Positions 31,347 to 41,050 of a stretch of DNA of 64,000 nt are shown here, piece by piece. Every line of letters starts with the position of its first letter. The first letter of the stretch is position 1. A program made the position numbers and the translations under genes. The stretch is from positions 19,842 through 83,841 of the forward strand of contig JAPPHC010000014.1 of NCBI GenBank assembly GCA_028821145.1, written 5' to 3'. The notes under the pieces were generated by a model. It did not search any database and had not been told where the DNA came from. It saw nothing but the letters and a program-made list of their open reading frames with translations. The stretch comes from Gammaproteobacteria bacterium (GTDB lineage Bacteria; Pseudomonadota; Gammaproteobacteria; Steroidobacterales; Foliamicaceae).

Positions 31347-32600
31347 TTAGCGGCGCAGCGCAACCACTTGGGCGCCATCACCCGTCAGATACGCTGCCCA
31401 GGCATCCATGAGGCACCGCCGGCGCTCGAACAGATCGGAGCGGAAATAGGCTCCCTCCACACCCCCTACGGTATGCGCAAGCGCTGCTTCCGCCACTTCG
31501 CGTGCCTTGCCGGTGTCGGCGCACCAGTCGCGGAAGCTTGACCGAAAGCCGTGCACGGTCGCACGTTCTGCCAAACCCGTGTCGCGGAGCACCTTGGTGA
31601 GCGTCATGTCGGATAGCTCGCGCCCTTGCCGTATGGGAGACGGAAAGATCAGTGCGCTGCCATCGTTGAGCGCCCGGGCGTGGTCCAGCACTTCCAGCGC
31701 AGGCGCGCTCAAGGGGACGCGGTGTTCGACGCCCGCCTTCATACGCTCGCCGGGGATCTTCCACACGTCACTCTGGATCTCCGCCCATGTCGAGCCGCGG
31801 ACCTCGCCGGAGCGGGCGGCCGTGAATATCAGGAACGTTAGCGCCAGCTTAGCTACCGGTGAGGCTCCAGAGGTCTGTACGATTTCCAGCGCTTCGGGGA
31901 TCTCTGCATAAGGCAATGCCCTGAAATGCGCCTTCACGGCTGGCATGCGCGGTAAAGCACCATCGATTGCTTCTCCCGCCGCGTTGAATTGCACAAATCC
32001 GTGCGCCTGGCACCATTTGAGCGTCGCCCGAATATTCTGGCGCACTTTTCGTCCGGTCTCCGGTTTCGTGGTCCAGATGGGCGTCAGCACCGCCAATACA
32101 TGTTCCCGCCCTATCTGATCCACGGGAATTGCGCCTAACCGTGCCATTGCATGACGTTCCAATTTCTGCATCCAGTTGACCGCCACCTTCTCGCTGCGCC
32201 AGCGCGGACGTAGGGCCTCGAATGTGCGCTGGGCGGCCTCGCGAAACGTCGGAACCTTTGGTTGACGCTTGACCGCCAACGGATCGCCCCCGCGCCGTGC
32301 CATTCTGCGATTCGCATACGCAGCATCGCGGGCTTCTGCCAGCGTTACCCAGGAACATCCGCCCAGTCCGATGTCACGGCGTTTACCGTGAATGGTCAAT
32401 CGCTGAACCCACTGCTTGGACCCGCCGGGCGCGACTCTTAAGTACAGCGTATTGCCGTCGCCGTACAGGCCCGGTTGGTTGATTGCCCGGACTTTTTTGA
32501 CCGTCAGTTTTCCTTGCCCCACAAAATATTTCACGCGCTTATCACCCTTTTTATCCAACGCACGGACGCGAAGTGTAGCGTACGGCTGCGCGGGGTGCAA
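31347..32600 (-). CDS. P4-type tyrosine recombinase / integrase (N-terminal DUF4102-like arm-binding domain)
   Basis: KYFVGQGKLTVKKVRAINQPGLYGDGNTLYLRVAPGGSKQWVQRLTIHGKRRDIGLG; catalytic RSGEVRGSTWAEI, HGFRSSFRDWCADTG, ALAHTVGGVEGAYFRSDLFERRR; adjacent to a tRNA gene. Confidence 0.93.
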   Translation of the reverse strand: MHPAQPYATLRVRALDKKGDKRVKYFVGQGKLTVKKVRAINQPGLYGDGNTLYLRVAPGGSKQWVQRLTIHGKRRDIGLGGCSWVTLAEARDAAYANRRMARRGGDPLAVKRQPKVPTFREAAQRTFEALRPRWRSEKVAVNWMQKLERHAMARLGAIPVDQIGREHVLAVLTPIWTTKPETGRKVRQNIRATLKWCQAHGFVQFNAAGEAIDGALPRMPAVKAHFRALPYAEIPEALEIVQTSGASPVAKLALTFLIFTAARSGEVRGSTWAEIQSDVWKIPGERMKAGVEHRVPLSAPALEVLDHARALNDGSALIFPSPIRQGRELSDMTLTKVLRDTGLAERATVHGFRSSFRDWCADTGKAREVAEAALAHTVGGVEGAYFRSDLFERRRCLMDAWAAYLTGDGAQVVALRR

Positions 32601-32688
32601 GTACGGATATCACCGTAAAGCTATTGTTTTATATCGTATTTCTGTCGTCTTGTGGCGTCGTATGGCAGTTAGAGCGAAATGTGGAAGA

Positions 32689-32765
32689 GCGCCCCGACCA
32701 GGATTCGAACCTGGGACCTTCCGCTTAGGAGGCGGACGCTCTATCCAGCTGAGCTACCAGGGCGC
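32689..32765 (-). tRNA. tRNA-Arg (anticodon CCU)
   Basis: GCGCCCTGGTAGCTCAGCTGGATAGAGCGTCCGCCTCCTAAGCGGAAGGTCCCAGGTTCGAATCCTGGTCGGGGCGC folds as a cloverleaf: acceptor GCGCCCT/GGGGCGC, anticodon stem TCCGC/GCGGA with loop CTCCTAA, T-loop GTTCGAATC. 3' CCA not encoded. Confidence 0.95.
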
Positions 32766-32848
32766 GGCGGCGTCCAGCATAAGCCAGCGGGCCGCTACGC
32801 GCAAAATTGCGTAGCGGCCCGTTGGAGAAGTCTGCCCGGAAAGGCTGC

Positions 32849-35365
32849 CTAGAACGTATAGCTGGCGCGCACCCCGAATTCACGCGGGTCGGGGTAGTAG
32901 AGCGTCAGCGCATTCGGGAACAGCAGCGTGAAGAAGAAACGTCCGGGAGGCGGCACCCGGGGAGGCGGAACAAATCCGGACACGATGCCGATGCCGCCAA
33001 AGTCGGGCGCCGAAACCCCGCTCCGCATGGTGTCGTCGTCGAACAGGTTCTCGACATACGCCATGACCGTCCACGAATCCCGCGACAGACCTACCCGAAA
33101 GTCCGCCAACATGTAGCTCTCGAACTCCACCATGTTCCACTCGTCCATCCAGCGGGAACCCTGGTACTGGACATCGAAATCAATCATCAGTTCCGCGCCG
33201 TTGGCCAGCCCCGAGCGCCAGGACAGACCGGCGAACAATTGATGCTGCGGAACGTCCTCAATCTCGTTTCCGGTCAGGTCCACAAGACAGGTGGTGGTGC
33301 CGCCCAGCGTCGTCAACTCGCAGCCCCCGCCGCGCACCGCATCGTTGATGGAACTGCTCAACTTGTTGTATTCGCTGTACTCGGCCGAAAGCAGCGTATA
33401 GCCCCATTTCATTGTGAGGTTGTCGGTGAGCACCGCCGAAACGTCAACTTCCAACCCCTTGATCAGGGCCGCCGAAGCGTTTTCCGGGCGGGTCGCCAAG
33501 TTTCCGCTCGCCGTCTGATACTGGGTAGTCAGTTGCTTATCGGTGAAATCCTGGTAGAAGACCGCCCCGTTGAATCGCAGGCTATCGTCCATCCAGCTTG
33601 TCTTCCAACCGAACTCGAAGACCGTCATTTCTTCCGCCTCGAAACGCAGCACGTCCGGATTGAACCCTTCAGGTCCCACCAATGTGCTGATGCCGGCGGG
33701 CTTTATGGCGCGCGAGACGGAGCCGTAGTAGGTCTGTTCCTCCGAGGGCCGGTAGCGCACGATCACCTTGGGCGCCAGGTAGCTGTCGTCTTCCTCGGCT
33801 GAAATTGAATGGGCTTCCGGCGGGAACTGTGTAAACGGACCGAAGGCGTTTCCGATCAGGGTGCCCCCGGACGGTCCACTCATGTCCAGGTCCTCGGTCA
33901 CGTAGCGAGCCTCAAGGCCGATGTCCCAGGCTTCCGAGAATTGCCAGTCCACCAGGCCGTAAGCGGAAGTGTGGGCAACGTCCCGGTTCCAGGGAAGGAC
34001 ATGCCTGGGCACTTCGCTGCCGATCCGCGCCACCCAGTAGCCGCAGTCGATTCGCAGGCGGAAATTCGGAACCCCCATCGAGAAGAACGGCGGCAGGAAG
34101 CCGTAGTTGATGCAGGTCGTGCCGTACTCGTCGTGCTGGTATTCCTCAGTCCAGTACAACCCTCCCAGGACCCAGGAAAAAGGCCCTTCGCCTGTGGACG
34201 TGAGCCGGAATTCCTGGCTGAAAAGATCGTTTTCGGTCACAAAGTTCACCTCGCCGGAGATGCTGATGCCGAATGGTCGAACCGGCGCGGAAATATCGCC
34301 TATCCGCTGAGAGTCGTGGAATTGATGGGCATCAACGGAACCGACGTGGGTAATGGACGTCAGCATTGCGCCGGCAAAGTCGAACTCGGCGCGCAGCTGC
34401 CCGCGCAATACCTCGCGCGTCGTGCCCTGAAATTCCTCGCCAGTGCGGGGGTCGGGGCTGAGCGTTATGGGCGCGGCGTCAATGCCGGGAACGGTCCCGA
34501 ACGGCTGATCGACCGAGGTTGCGTCCGGGTGCCAGATTACTCCCAGGCCAGCGGCCGGCGTGGGGATTGGGACACGAATGTCGGAGGCCGCAGCCGCCCC
34601 GGGAGCGAACTCGTCGTCGGTGTATTCGAAACGCGCCGTGAATCGTGCGCGCTCCCCGACATCAAGCGCTGCCGTCAGCGTAAAGCCCACACCCTCCTGG
34701 CCGCCGACATCTCCACCGGTCACGGTGTTCTTGTAATAGCCGTCCTCGTTCCAGGCCGCGAAGTTGAACCCGACGAAGAAGTTCTCGCTCAGGGGGCCGC
34801 TGGCTGATCCCATGATCTCCTTCTTGCCTTCGGCGGAAACGTCAACGGAAAGCTGCCCGCGGCGGTCCGCTCCGGGTCGTCGGGTCACGTAGTGGATCGC
34901 GCCGCCGAAAGCGCTGCGTCCGTAAAGCGCGGACTGCGGTCCGCGGACCACTTCGATGCGTTCGATATCGATAAGGCGTGGATTGATGGTGAGCGAACTG
35001 CCGGAAGTCCGTACTCCCTCGCTGGAAATATCCACGTCGTCCAGCAGCACGGCCACGTTCGGACGTCCCCGTGTGGGCGACAAGCCGCGCATCACGACGC
35101 GGGTGTCCTGCGGTGAGAACCCCTTGTCGAAGATGATCCCGGCCGATTGGCGGGCGATGTCTTCGATACTGTCGATGCCCTGGACCATCAGGTCTTCCTG
35201 GCTGAAGGTGGTGATGCTGATCGGCACCTCCTGCAGCGATTCCTCGCGCTTTCGCGCCACCACCACGATTTCCTCAAGCTCCTGCGCATAGACAGGAATC
35301 GTGAGGCTTGCGGCGCAAACCGCCGGAATCATCAAGCGCCAGAGCGCCTTGCCGCGTGCTTCCAT
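32849..35365 (-). CDS. TonB-dependent outer-membrane receptor
   Basis: Signal peptide-like N-terminus, LEEIVVVARKREESLQEVPISITTFSQEDL, plug region VVMRGLSPTRGRPNVAVLLDDVDI...IEVVRGPQSALYGRSAFGGAIHYVTRRPG, C-terminal ...REFGVRASYTF. Confidence 0.93.
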   Translation of the reverse strand: MEARGKALWRLMIPAVCAASLTIPVYAQELEEIVVVARKREESLQEVPISITTFSQEDLMVQGIDSIEDIARQSAGIIFDKGFSPQDTRVVMRGLSPTRGRPNVAVLLDDVDISSEGVRTSGSSLTINPRLIDIERIEVVRGPQSALYGRSAFGGAIHYVTRRPGADRRGQLSVDVSAEGKKEIMGSASGPLSENFFVGFNFAAWNEDGYYKNTVTGGDVGGQEGVGFTLTAALDVGERARFTARFEYTDDEFAPGAAAASDIRVPIPTPAAGLGVIWHPDATSVDQPFGTVPGIDAAPITLSPDPRTGEEFQGTTREVLRGQLRAEFDFAGAMLTSITHVGSVDAHQFHDSQRIGDISAPVRPFGISISGEVNFVTENDLFSQEFRLTSTGEGPFSWVLGGLYWTEEYQHDEYGTTCINYGFLPPFFSMGVPNFRLRIDCGYWVARIGSEVPRHVLPWNRDVAHTSAYGLVDWQFSEAWDIGLEARYVTEDLDMSGPSGGTLIGNAFGPFTQFPPEAHSISAEEDDSYLAPKVIVRYRPSEEQTYYGSVSRAIKPAGISTLVGPEGFNPDVLRFEAEEMTVFEFGWKTSWMDDSLRFNGAVFYQDFTDKQLTTQYQTASGNLATRPENASAALIKGLEVDVSAVLTDNLTMKWGYTLLSAEYSEYNKLSSSINDAVRGGGCELTTLGGTTTCLVDLTGNEIEDVPQHQLFAGLSWRSGLANGAELMIDFDVQYQGSRWMDEWNMVEFESYMLADFRVGLSRDSWTVMAYVENLFDDDTMRSGVSAPDFGGIGIVSGFVPPPRVPPPGRFFFTLLFPNALTLYYPDPREFGVRASYTF

Positions 35366-35451
35366 TTGCTTTCCTCCCAAGCAACGTAGGATTTCGCAAC
35401 GGATTCTGCCACAACTGCCCCAAGCGGCGCTTTCGTATAATTGCCGGCGCT

Positions 35452-37719
35452 TTGAAGGGTTCCCGCATACCCGGTTTCTACCGTCTTACGCCGCGCGAGC
35501 GGGTGCAGACCGCGCTCGAGCACGGCCTTTTGAGCGAGGCGGACTTCAAGGACCTTGCCCGGGGCCGCGCCAGCCTGGACGCGGCGCGCGCCGACCGGAT
35601 GATCGAGAACGTGATCGGCGTGCTGGGACTGCCGGTGGGCCTGGGACTCAACTTCCTGATCAACGGGCGCGACTATGTGGCCCCCATGGCGGTGGAGGAA
35701 CCCTCGGTCGTCGCCGCCCTGAGTTCAGCCGCCAAGCTCGTTCGCGAGGCGGGCGGCTTTACCGCCGAGGCCGACGATCCGGTGCTGATCGGGCAGATCC
35801 AGGTGCTCAACGTGCCCGATCCGGCCCACGCGGCGGCCGACCTGCTGTCGCGCCGCGAGGAGATCATCCGCCTTGCCAACAGCATCCACCCGCGCATGGT
35901 GGCGCGAGGCGGCGGCGTGGTCGATGTCGAAGTGCACCGGCGCCCGATGCCCGGCGGCGAAGGTGAAATGCTGGTCCTGCACCTGCTGGTCGATACCCGC
36001 GATGCGATGGGCGCGAACCTGGTCAACAGCATGTGCGAGGGCGTGTCGGCGCTGGTCGAAAGCATGAGCGGCGGCCAGGTCTTCATGCGCATCCTCTCGA
36101 ACCTCAGCGATCGTGCGCTGGCCCGGGCGGAGGTCGTGATTCCGGCGGAACTCCTGGGCGGCAAGGGCCAGAGCGGCGAGGACGTGCGCGACGGCATCGC
36201 GATGGCGGCCGAACTGGCCGCGGTCGATCCCTACCGCGCGGCTACGCACAACAAGGGCATCATGAACGGCGTCGATGCGGTGGCGCTGGCCACCGGCAAC
36301 GACTGGCGGGCCATCGAGGCCGGCGCTCACGCCTGGGCGGCCCGGCACGGCCAGTACACGGCGCTGTCGAAGTGGTGGCGCAGCGAGGAAGGAGCGCTGT
36401 GCGGGCGGCTGGAGATGCCGATCAAGGTGGGGACGGTCGGGGGTTCGCTGGAGGCCAACCCGGCCACCCAGCTGTTCCTGCGGATGATGCGCGTGGATTC
36501 TGCGCAGGAGCTCGCGCAGGTCATGGCGGCGGTCGGCCTGGCGCAGAACTTCTCGGCGCTCAGGGCGCTGGTCACCGAGGGCATACAGGCCGGCCACATG
36601 ACCCTGCACGCACGCACCGTGGTCAAGGCCGCCGGCACGCCGCCGGAACTGTTCGACCAGGTGCTGGAGCGGCTGATCGGCGAAGGAGACGTCAAGGTCT
36701 GGCGCGCGCGGGAGGTCCTGGGCGAACTGGAAAGAAAGCGGGACATGCCGGCGCTGGACGAAGCGGCAATGGCCCGCCTGGGCGTGGCCGCGGGCAAACT
36801 GATCCTGCTGGGCGAACATGCCGCCGTGTTCGGGCAGCCGGCGCTGGCCTGCCCCGTGCCCCTCAACGTGCGCGCCCAGATCAGCGACAGCGAGGAAGGC
36901 ATTCAGTTGGCGATCCCGGGCTGGGGGCTCGAGTACCGCCTGTCCCATTCGCGCCGGCGCCGCCCCTGGGAACGCTCAGCGCTGAAGATGCTCGAGGAAC
37001 TGGGGCTGGCCGGCAAGTCGATGCGCATTTCCGTCTTCTCCGACCTGCCCCGCGGCGTCGGCCTGGGGTCGTCCGCGGCAATGGCCGTCGCCATCATCCG
37101 GGCCCTGAACAAGCGCTTCGACCTGAATCTCAGCGTCGAGAGGATCAACGAGATCGCCTGGGCCTGCGAACAGTTTGCGCACGGCCGCGCGAGCGGCGTG
37201 GACAATGCCGTGTCCGCATATGCAACCACCCTGCTCTACCGCAAGAACACGCCGCCGGAAATACACCCGGTCACCGCGGGCGCCGACACGTACTTCGTGA
37301 TCGGAATCAGCAGCGAGGAAAGCCTCACGGCCGTAACGGTCGAAAACGTCAGGACGGCGCGCGACCGCAACCCGAACACTTATGATCGCATTTTCGCCGA
37401 GATCGGCGAACTCGTGGTCGAGGCCCGACAGTGCCTCGAAGGCGGGAAGCTCGAAGAACTGGGCGACCTCATGAACATCAACCACGGCCTGCTCAACGGC
37501 CTGCAGCTCGCCACTCCGGAACTGGAACAGTTGATCGACGCCGCGCGCATGGGCGGCGCCCTGGGGGCCAAGCTGACCGGCGGCGGCGGCGGCGGGGCCA
37601 TGCTTGCGCTGTGCGCCGAAAGCTGCGATACGGTCAAGGAATCGATCGAAAAGACCGGCGCAAGGACCATCGCGCTGAAGCTTCCCGCCGGCGGAGGAGA
37701 GGTGGAACTGATCCAGTGA
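35452..37719 (+). CDS. Fusion protein: class II (degradative-type) HMG-CoA reductase + mevalonate kinase (GHMP)
   Basis: HMGR part: ENVIGVLGLPVGLGLNFLINGRDYVAPMAVEEPSVVAALSSAAKLV, DAMGANLVNSMCEG, THNKGIMNGVDAVALATGNDWRAIEAGAHA. MVK part: AAGKLILLGEHAAVFGQPALA, SDLPRGVGLGSSAAMAVAIIRAL, GGALGAKLTGGGGGGAMLAL. One uninterrupted frame. ORF track start at 35308; TTG at 35452 suggested from where homology begins. Confidence 0.9.
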   Translation: MKGSRIPGFYRLTPRERVQTALEHGLLSEADFKDLARGRASLDAARADRMIENVIGVLGLPVGLGLNFLINGRDYVAPMAVEEPSVVAALSSAAKLVREAGGFTAEADDPVLIGQIQVLNVPDPAHAAADLLSRREEIIRLANSIHPRMVARGGGVVDVEVHRRPMPGGEGEMLVLHLLVDTRDAMGANLVNSMCEGVSALVESMSGGQVFMRILSNLSDRALARAEVVIPAELLGGKGQSGEDVRDGIAMAAELAAVDPYRAATHNKGIMNGVDAVALATGNDWRAIEAGAHAWAARHGQYTALSKWWRSEEGALCGRLEMPIKVGTVGGSLEANPATQLFLRMMRVDSAQELAQVMAAVGLAQNFSALRALVTEGIQAGHMTLHARTVVKAAGTPPELFDQVLERLIGEGDVKVWRAREVLGELERKRDMPALDEAAMARLGVAAGKLILLGEHAAVFGQPALACPVPLNVRAQISDSEEGIQLAIPGWGLEYRLSHSRRRRPWERSALKMLEELGLAGKSMRISVFSDLPRGVGLGSSAAMAVAIIRALNKRFDLNLSVERINEIAWACEQFAHGRASGVDNAVSAYATTLLYRKNTPPEIHPVTAGADTYFVIGISSEESLTAVTVENVRTARDRNPNTYDRIFAEIGELVVEARQCLEGGKLEELGDLMNINHGLLNGLQLATPELEQLIDAARMGGALGAKLTGGGGGGAMLALCAESCDTVKESIEKTGARTIALKLPAGGGEVELIQ

Positions 37720-38237
37720 GTGCGCCGGTCAACCTGGTGCTGGTGGATGCCGAAGATCGCGAAATCGGCGTGGCGGAGAAATTCCGATGCCACGAGGGCG
37801 ATGGCCTTCTGCACCGCGCCTTTTCGGTATTCGTCTACGGACCGGACGGACGGGTCCTGCTCCAGCAGCGAAGCGCCGCCAAGCCGCTGTGGCCGATGTA
37901 CTGGTCGAATGCCTGTTGCGGTCATCCGTTGCCGGGCGAGGACGTTCCCGCCGCGGCCGAGCGCCGCACCCACGAGGAACTGGGCATCTCCTTAAAGGCC
38001 CGGTTCCTTTACAAATTCATCTACCAGGCCCGCTACTCCGCCGGCTACTCGGAACACGAGCTATGCCACGTGTTCGAAAGCGACTACGACGGTAAACTGG
38101 CGCCCGACCCCGCCGAAATCGCCGCCTGGCGCTGGATCGCGCCGGACGAACTGACTCAGGAGATCGAACGCCACCCCGAGCGCTTCAGCCCCTGGATGAA
38201 GCTCGAATGGGCTGAAATCCTCCGCTACTCGGAGTGA
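37716..38237 (+). CDS. idi: Isopentenyl-diphosphate delta-isomerase, type I (Nudix fold)
   Basis: GTG start overlaps the HMGR-MVK stop (GTGA): SAPVNLVLVDAEDREIGVAEKFRCHEGDGLLHRAFSVFVYGPDGRVLLQQRSAAKPLWPMYWSNACCGHPLPGEDVPAAAERRTHEELGI...YSEHELCHVFESDYDG. Confidence 0.9.
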   Translation: MSAPVNLVLVDAEDREIGVAEKFRCHEGDGLLHRAFSVFVYGPDGRVLLQQRSAAKPLWPMYWSNACCGHPLPGEDVPAAAERRTHEELGISLKARFLYKFIYQARYSAGYSEHELCHVFESDYDGKLAPDPAEIAAWRWIAPDELTQEIERHPERFSPWMKLEWAEILRYSE

Positions 38238-39610
38238 ATGCCGCCCCTGGTCAGCGTGACCGGGTTCAGGATGGCCTTCAGCTGCTCTTCGGACAGATCG
38301 GTTTCCTCGACCGCCACTTCCAGGATCGGCCGCCCTTCCGCATAGGCCCGCTTGGCGATTGCCGCGGCCTTGTCGTAGCCGATCACGGGGTTCAGCGCCG
38401 TCACCAGGACCGGGTTGCGTTCCAGCAGTTCCGTCAGGCGCTCCCGGTTGACCGTCAGGCCGGCGATCGCCTTGTCGGCCAGCATCCGGCAGGCCGCCGA
38501 AAGAATCTGGATGCTCTCGAGCGCGTTGCGCGCGATCATCGGCAGCATCACGTTCAACTGGAAGTTGCCCGACTGGGCGCCAACGGTTATCGCCGCGTCG
38601 TTGCCGATCACCTGGGCCGCCACCTGCATGGCGGCTTCGCTGGCGACCGGATTGACCTTGCCCGGCATGATGCTGGAGCCCGGCTGCAGCGCCGGCAGCG
38701 TGACCTCGCCCAGTCCGCCCAGCGGCCCGGAGTTCATCAGGCGCAGGTCGTTGGCAATCTTCATCAGCGCCACAGCAGCCACCTTGAGCTGTCCGGACAG
38801 CTCCACCATCGTCTCCTGTCCGGACAGCGCCGCAAACCGGTTGCCGGCCGGCGTCAGGTCCAGGCCGGTCTTTTCGCTGATCCAGCGGCAGGCCAGTCCC
38901 GACATCACCGGGTGGGCGTTGATTCCCGTACCGACCGCGGTTCCGCCCAGCGCCAGCTTGTTCAGCCATAAATTGAGCACCTGCTCAAGCCGGGTCCGGC
39001 AGTCGCGCAATTGCGCCGCCCAGCCGCCGAATTCCTGGCTGAGCGCGACGGGCATCGCGTCCATCAGGTGCGTGCGGCCAGTCTTGACCACGTCCTCGAA
39101 TTCCGCGGCGCGCTTCTCGATCGTGCCGGCGAGGTGATCCAGCGCCGGCAGCAACCGTTCGTTTACCTCCAGGGCCGCGGAAAGATGCAGCGCGGACGGA
39201 ATGACGTCGTTGCTGCTCTGCCCCATGTTGACGTGATCGTTGGGATGCACCTTGACCTCTTTGGAACTGGCGGCGTTGGCGATCACCTCGTTCACGTTCA
39301 TGTTGCTGCTGGTGCCCGATCCGGTCTGAAACACGTCCACGGGGAAGTGCTCGTCATGGATGCTGTGGGCAACGTGTTCGGCTGCCCTCATGATGGCGTT
39401 GGCCCGGGCCGAGTCCAGCAGGCCCAGGGTGCGATTGGCCGAAGCGCACGCACCCTTGATCAGGCCGAGGGCGCGAATGAACGCGCGCGGCATCCTCTTG
39501 CCGCTGATCTGGAAATTCTCCACGGCACGCTGGGTGCTGGCTCCCCAAAGCGCGTCGGACGGGACCTTGAGCGCTCCCATGCTGTCGCTTTCGGTTCTGA
39601 ATTTTGGCAC
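38225..39610 (-). CDS. fumC: Fumarate hydratase class II
   Basis: MPKFRTESDSMGALKVPSDALWGASTQRAVENFQISGKRMP...; TGSGTSSNMNVNEVIA; signature GSSIMPGKVNP. Confidence 0.95.
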   Translation of the reverse strand: MPKFRTESDSMGALKVPSDALWGASTQRAVENFQISGKRMPRAFIRALGLIKGACASANRTLGLLDSARANAIMRAAEHVAHSIHDEHFPVDVFQTGSGTSSNMNVNEVIANAASSKEVKVHPNDHVNMGQSSNDVIPSALHLSAALEVNERLLPALDHLAGTIEKRAAEFEDVVKTGRTHLMDAMPVALSQEFGGWAAQLRDCRTRLEQVLNLWLNKLALGGTAVGTGINAHPVMSGLACRWISEKTGLDLTPAGNRFAALSGQETMVELSGQLKVAAVALMKIANDLRLMNSGPLGGLGEVTLPALQPGSSIMPGKVNPVASEAAMQVAAQVIGNDAAITVGAQSGNFQLNVMLPMIARNALESIQILSAACRMLADKAIAGLTVNRERLTELLERNPVLVTALNPVIGYDKAAAIAKRAYAEGRPILEVAVEETDLSEEQLKAILNPVTLTRGGIHSE

Positions 39611-39664
39611 GAACTACCCCTGTTGCAGTATGATGCGCGCCTCGGAGTATAGCCGCCCCTCCCC

Positions 39665-41041
39665 ATGTCCCGGTATTCGAGCCCAGCGAATTCCTTATCC
39701 GCTCTAGGGCCGCTGGACGGGCGCTATGCGGAAGCCGTCCGGCCGCTGGCCGAACTGTTCTCCGAGCAGGGGCTGATCCGGCAGCGGCTGAAGGTGGAAA
39801 TCGCCTGGCTGCGGGCGCTTTGCGCCGAAGAGGCATTCGGGCCTGCCGCTCCGCTCGGTGCCGACGAACTGGCCTATCTGGACGCGCTGGAGCGCGACCT
39901 GGGTGTGCAGGCGGCCGAGCGCGTTAAGAAACTGGAGCAGCAGACCCGCCACGACGTCAAGGCGGTCGAGCTTTACCTGGCCGAACGGCTGCGCGAGCAC
40001 GATTCGCTCGCCGGCCGTATACCTCTTCTGCATTTCGCGTGCACCAGTTGGGACATCAACAGCAGCGCCTACGGCATCATGCTGGCCAGGGCCCGGTCCG
40101 TAGTCCTGACGCCCGTGCTGGAAGCGCTGATCGGGCAGCTTCGATGCATGGCCCGCGAGCACGCCGGCCTGCCCATGCTGGCCCGCACGCACGGCCAGCC
40201 GGCCAGCCCCACGACGCTGGGCAAGGAACTGGCCGTGTTCGTCCACCGGTTGCAGCGCCAGCTTGCCGTCTTCGCCGAAGTCCCGGCAATGGCCAAGTGC
40301 AGCGGCGCCACCGGCAACTACAACGCCCATTACGCCGCCTGTCCCGAGGTGGACTGGCCGGACTTCAGCCGGCGCTTTCTTTCCGGGTTGGGCCTGGAGC
40401 AGAACCCGGTCACGACCCAGATCGAGCCATACGACTGGGTGGCCGAGTATTGCGACGCCCTCGCGCGCATCAACCGCATTCTGATCGACCTGAGCCGGGA
40501 CACGTGGACCTACATTTCGATGGGCTACTTCCGCCAAAAGGCGGTGCGGGGCGAGACGGGGTCGTCCACCATGCCGCACAAGGTCAACCCCATCAACCTC
40601 GAAAACGCCGAAGGCAACCTGGGGCTGTCGAACGCGCTGCTGGGACACTTTTCGGAAAAGCTCCCCGTGTCGCGCCTGCAGCGGGACCTCAGCGATTCCA
40701 CGGTCCTGCGCAACCTGGGCGTCGCATTGGGGCATGCGCTCGTGGCCTGGACGGAAGTGCAGAAAGGTCTGGACAAACTCTCGCCCGACGAGTCAAGAAT
40801 GGGCGAGGACCTCGACTCCGCCTGGGAAACGCTGGCCGAGGCGGTGCAGACGGTGATGCGCGCTCATGGCTGTGAGGACGCCTACGAACAACTTAAGATT
40901 TTATCACGTAATCAGATGGTTACGAGAGATTCCTTACATTCATTCTTGAATAAGGCCGAGCTGCCTGACGAAGCGCGCGAGGTGCTGCTCGCCCTGACTC
41001 CCGCGACTTACACGGGCATCGCGAAGAAACTGGCGGAGTGA
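39665..41041 (+). CDS. purB: Adenylosuccinate lyase
   Basis: SLSALGPLDGRYAEAVRPLAELFSEQGLIRQRLKVEIAWL; signature GSSTMPHKVNPINLENAEGNL. Confidence 0.95.
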   Translation: MSRYSSPANSLSALGPLDGRYAEAVRPLAELFSEQGLIRQRLKVEIAWLRALCAEEAFGPAAPLGADELAYLDALERDLGVQAAERVKKLEQQTRHDVKAVELYLAERLREHDSLAGRIPLLHFACTSWDINSSAYGIMLARARSVVLTPVLEALIGQLRCMAREHAGLPMLARTHGQPASPTTLGKELAVFVHRLQRQLAVFAEVPAMAKCSGATGNYNAHYAACPEVDWPDFSRRFLSGLGLEQNPVTTQIEPYDWVAEYCDALARINRILIDLSRDTWTYISMGYFRQKAVRGETGSSTMPHKVNPINLENAEGNLGLSNALLGHFSEKLPVSRLQRDLSDSTVLRNLGVALGHALVAWTEVQKGLDKLSPDESRMGEDLDSAWETLAEAVQTVMRAHGCEDAYEQLKILSRNQMVTRDSLHSFLNKAELPDEAREVLLALTPATYTGIAKKLAE

Positions 41042-41050
41042 GGTTTTCCC

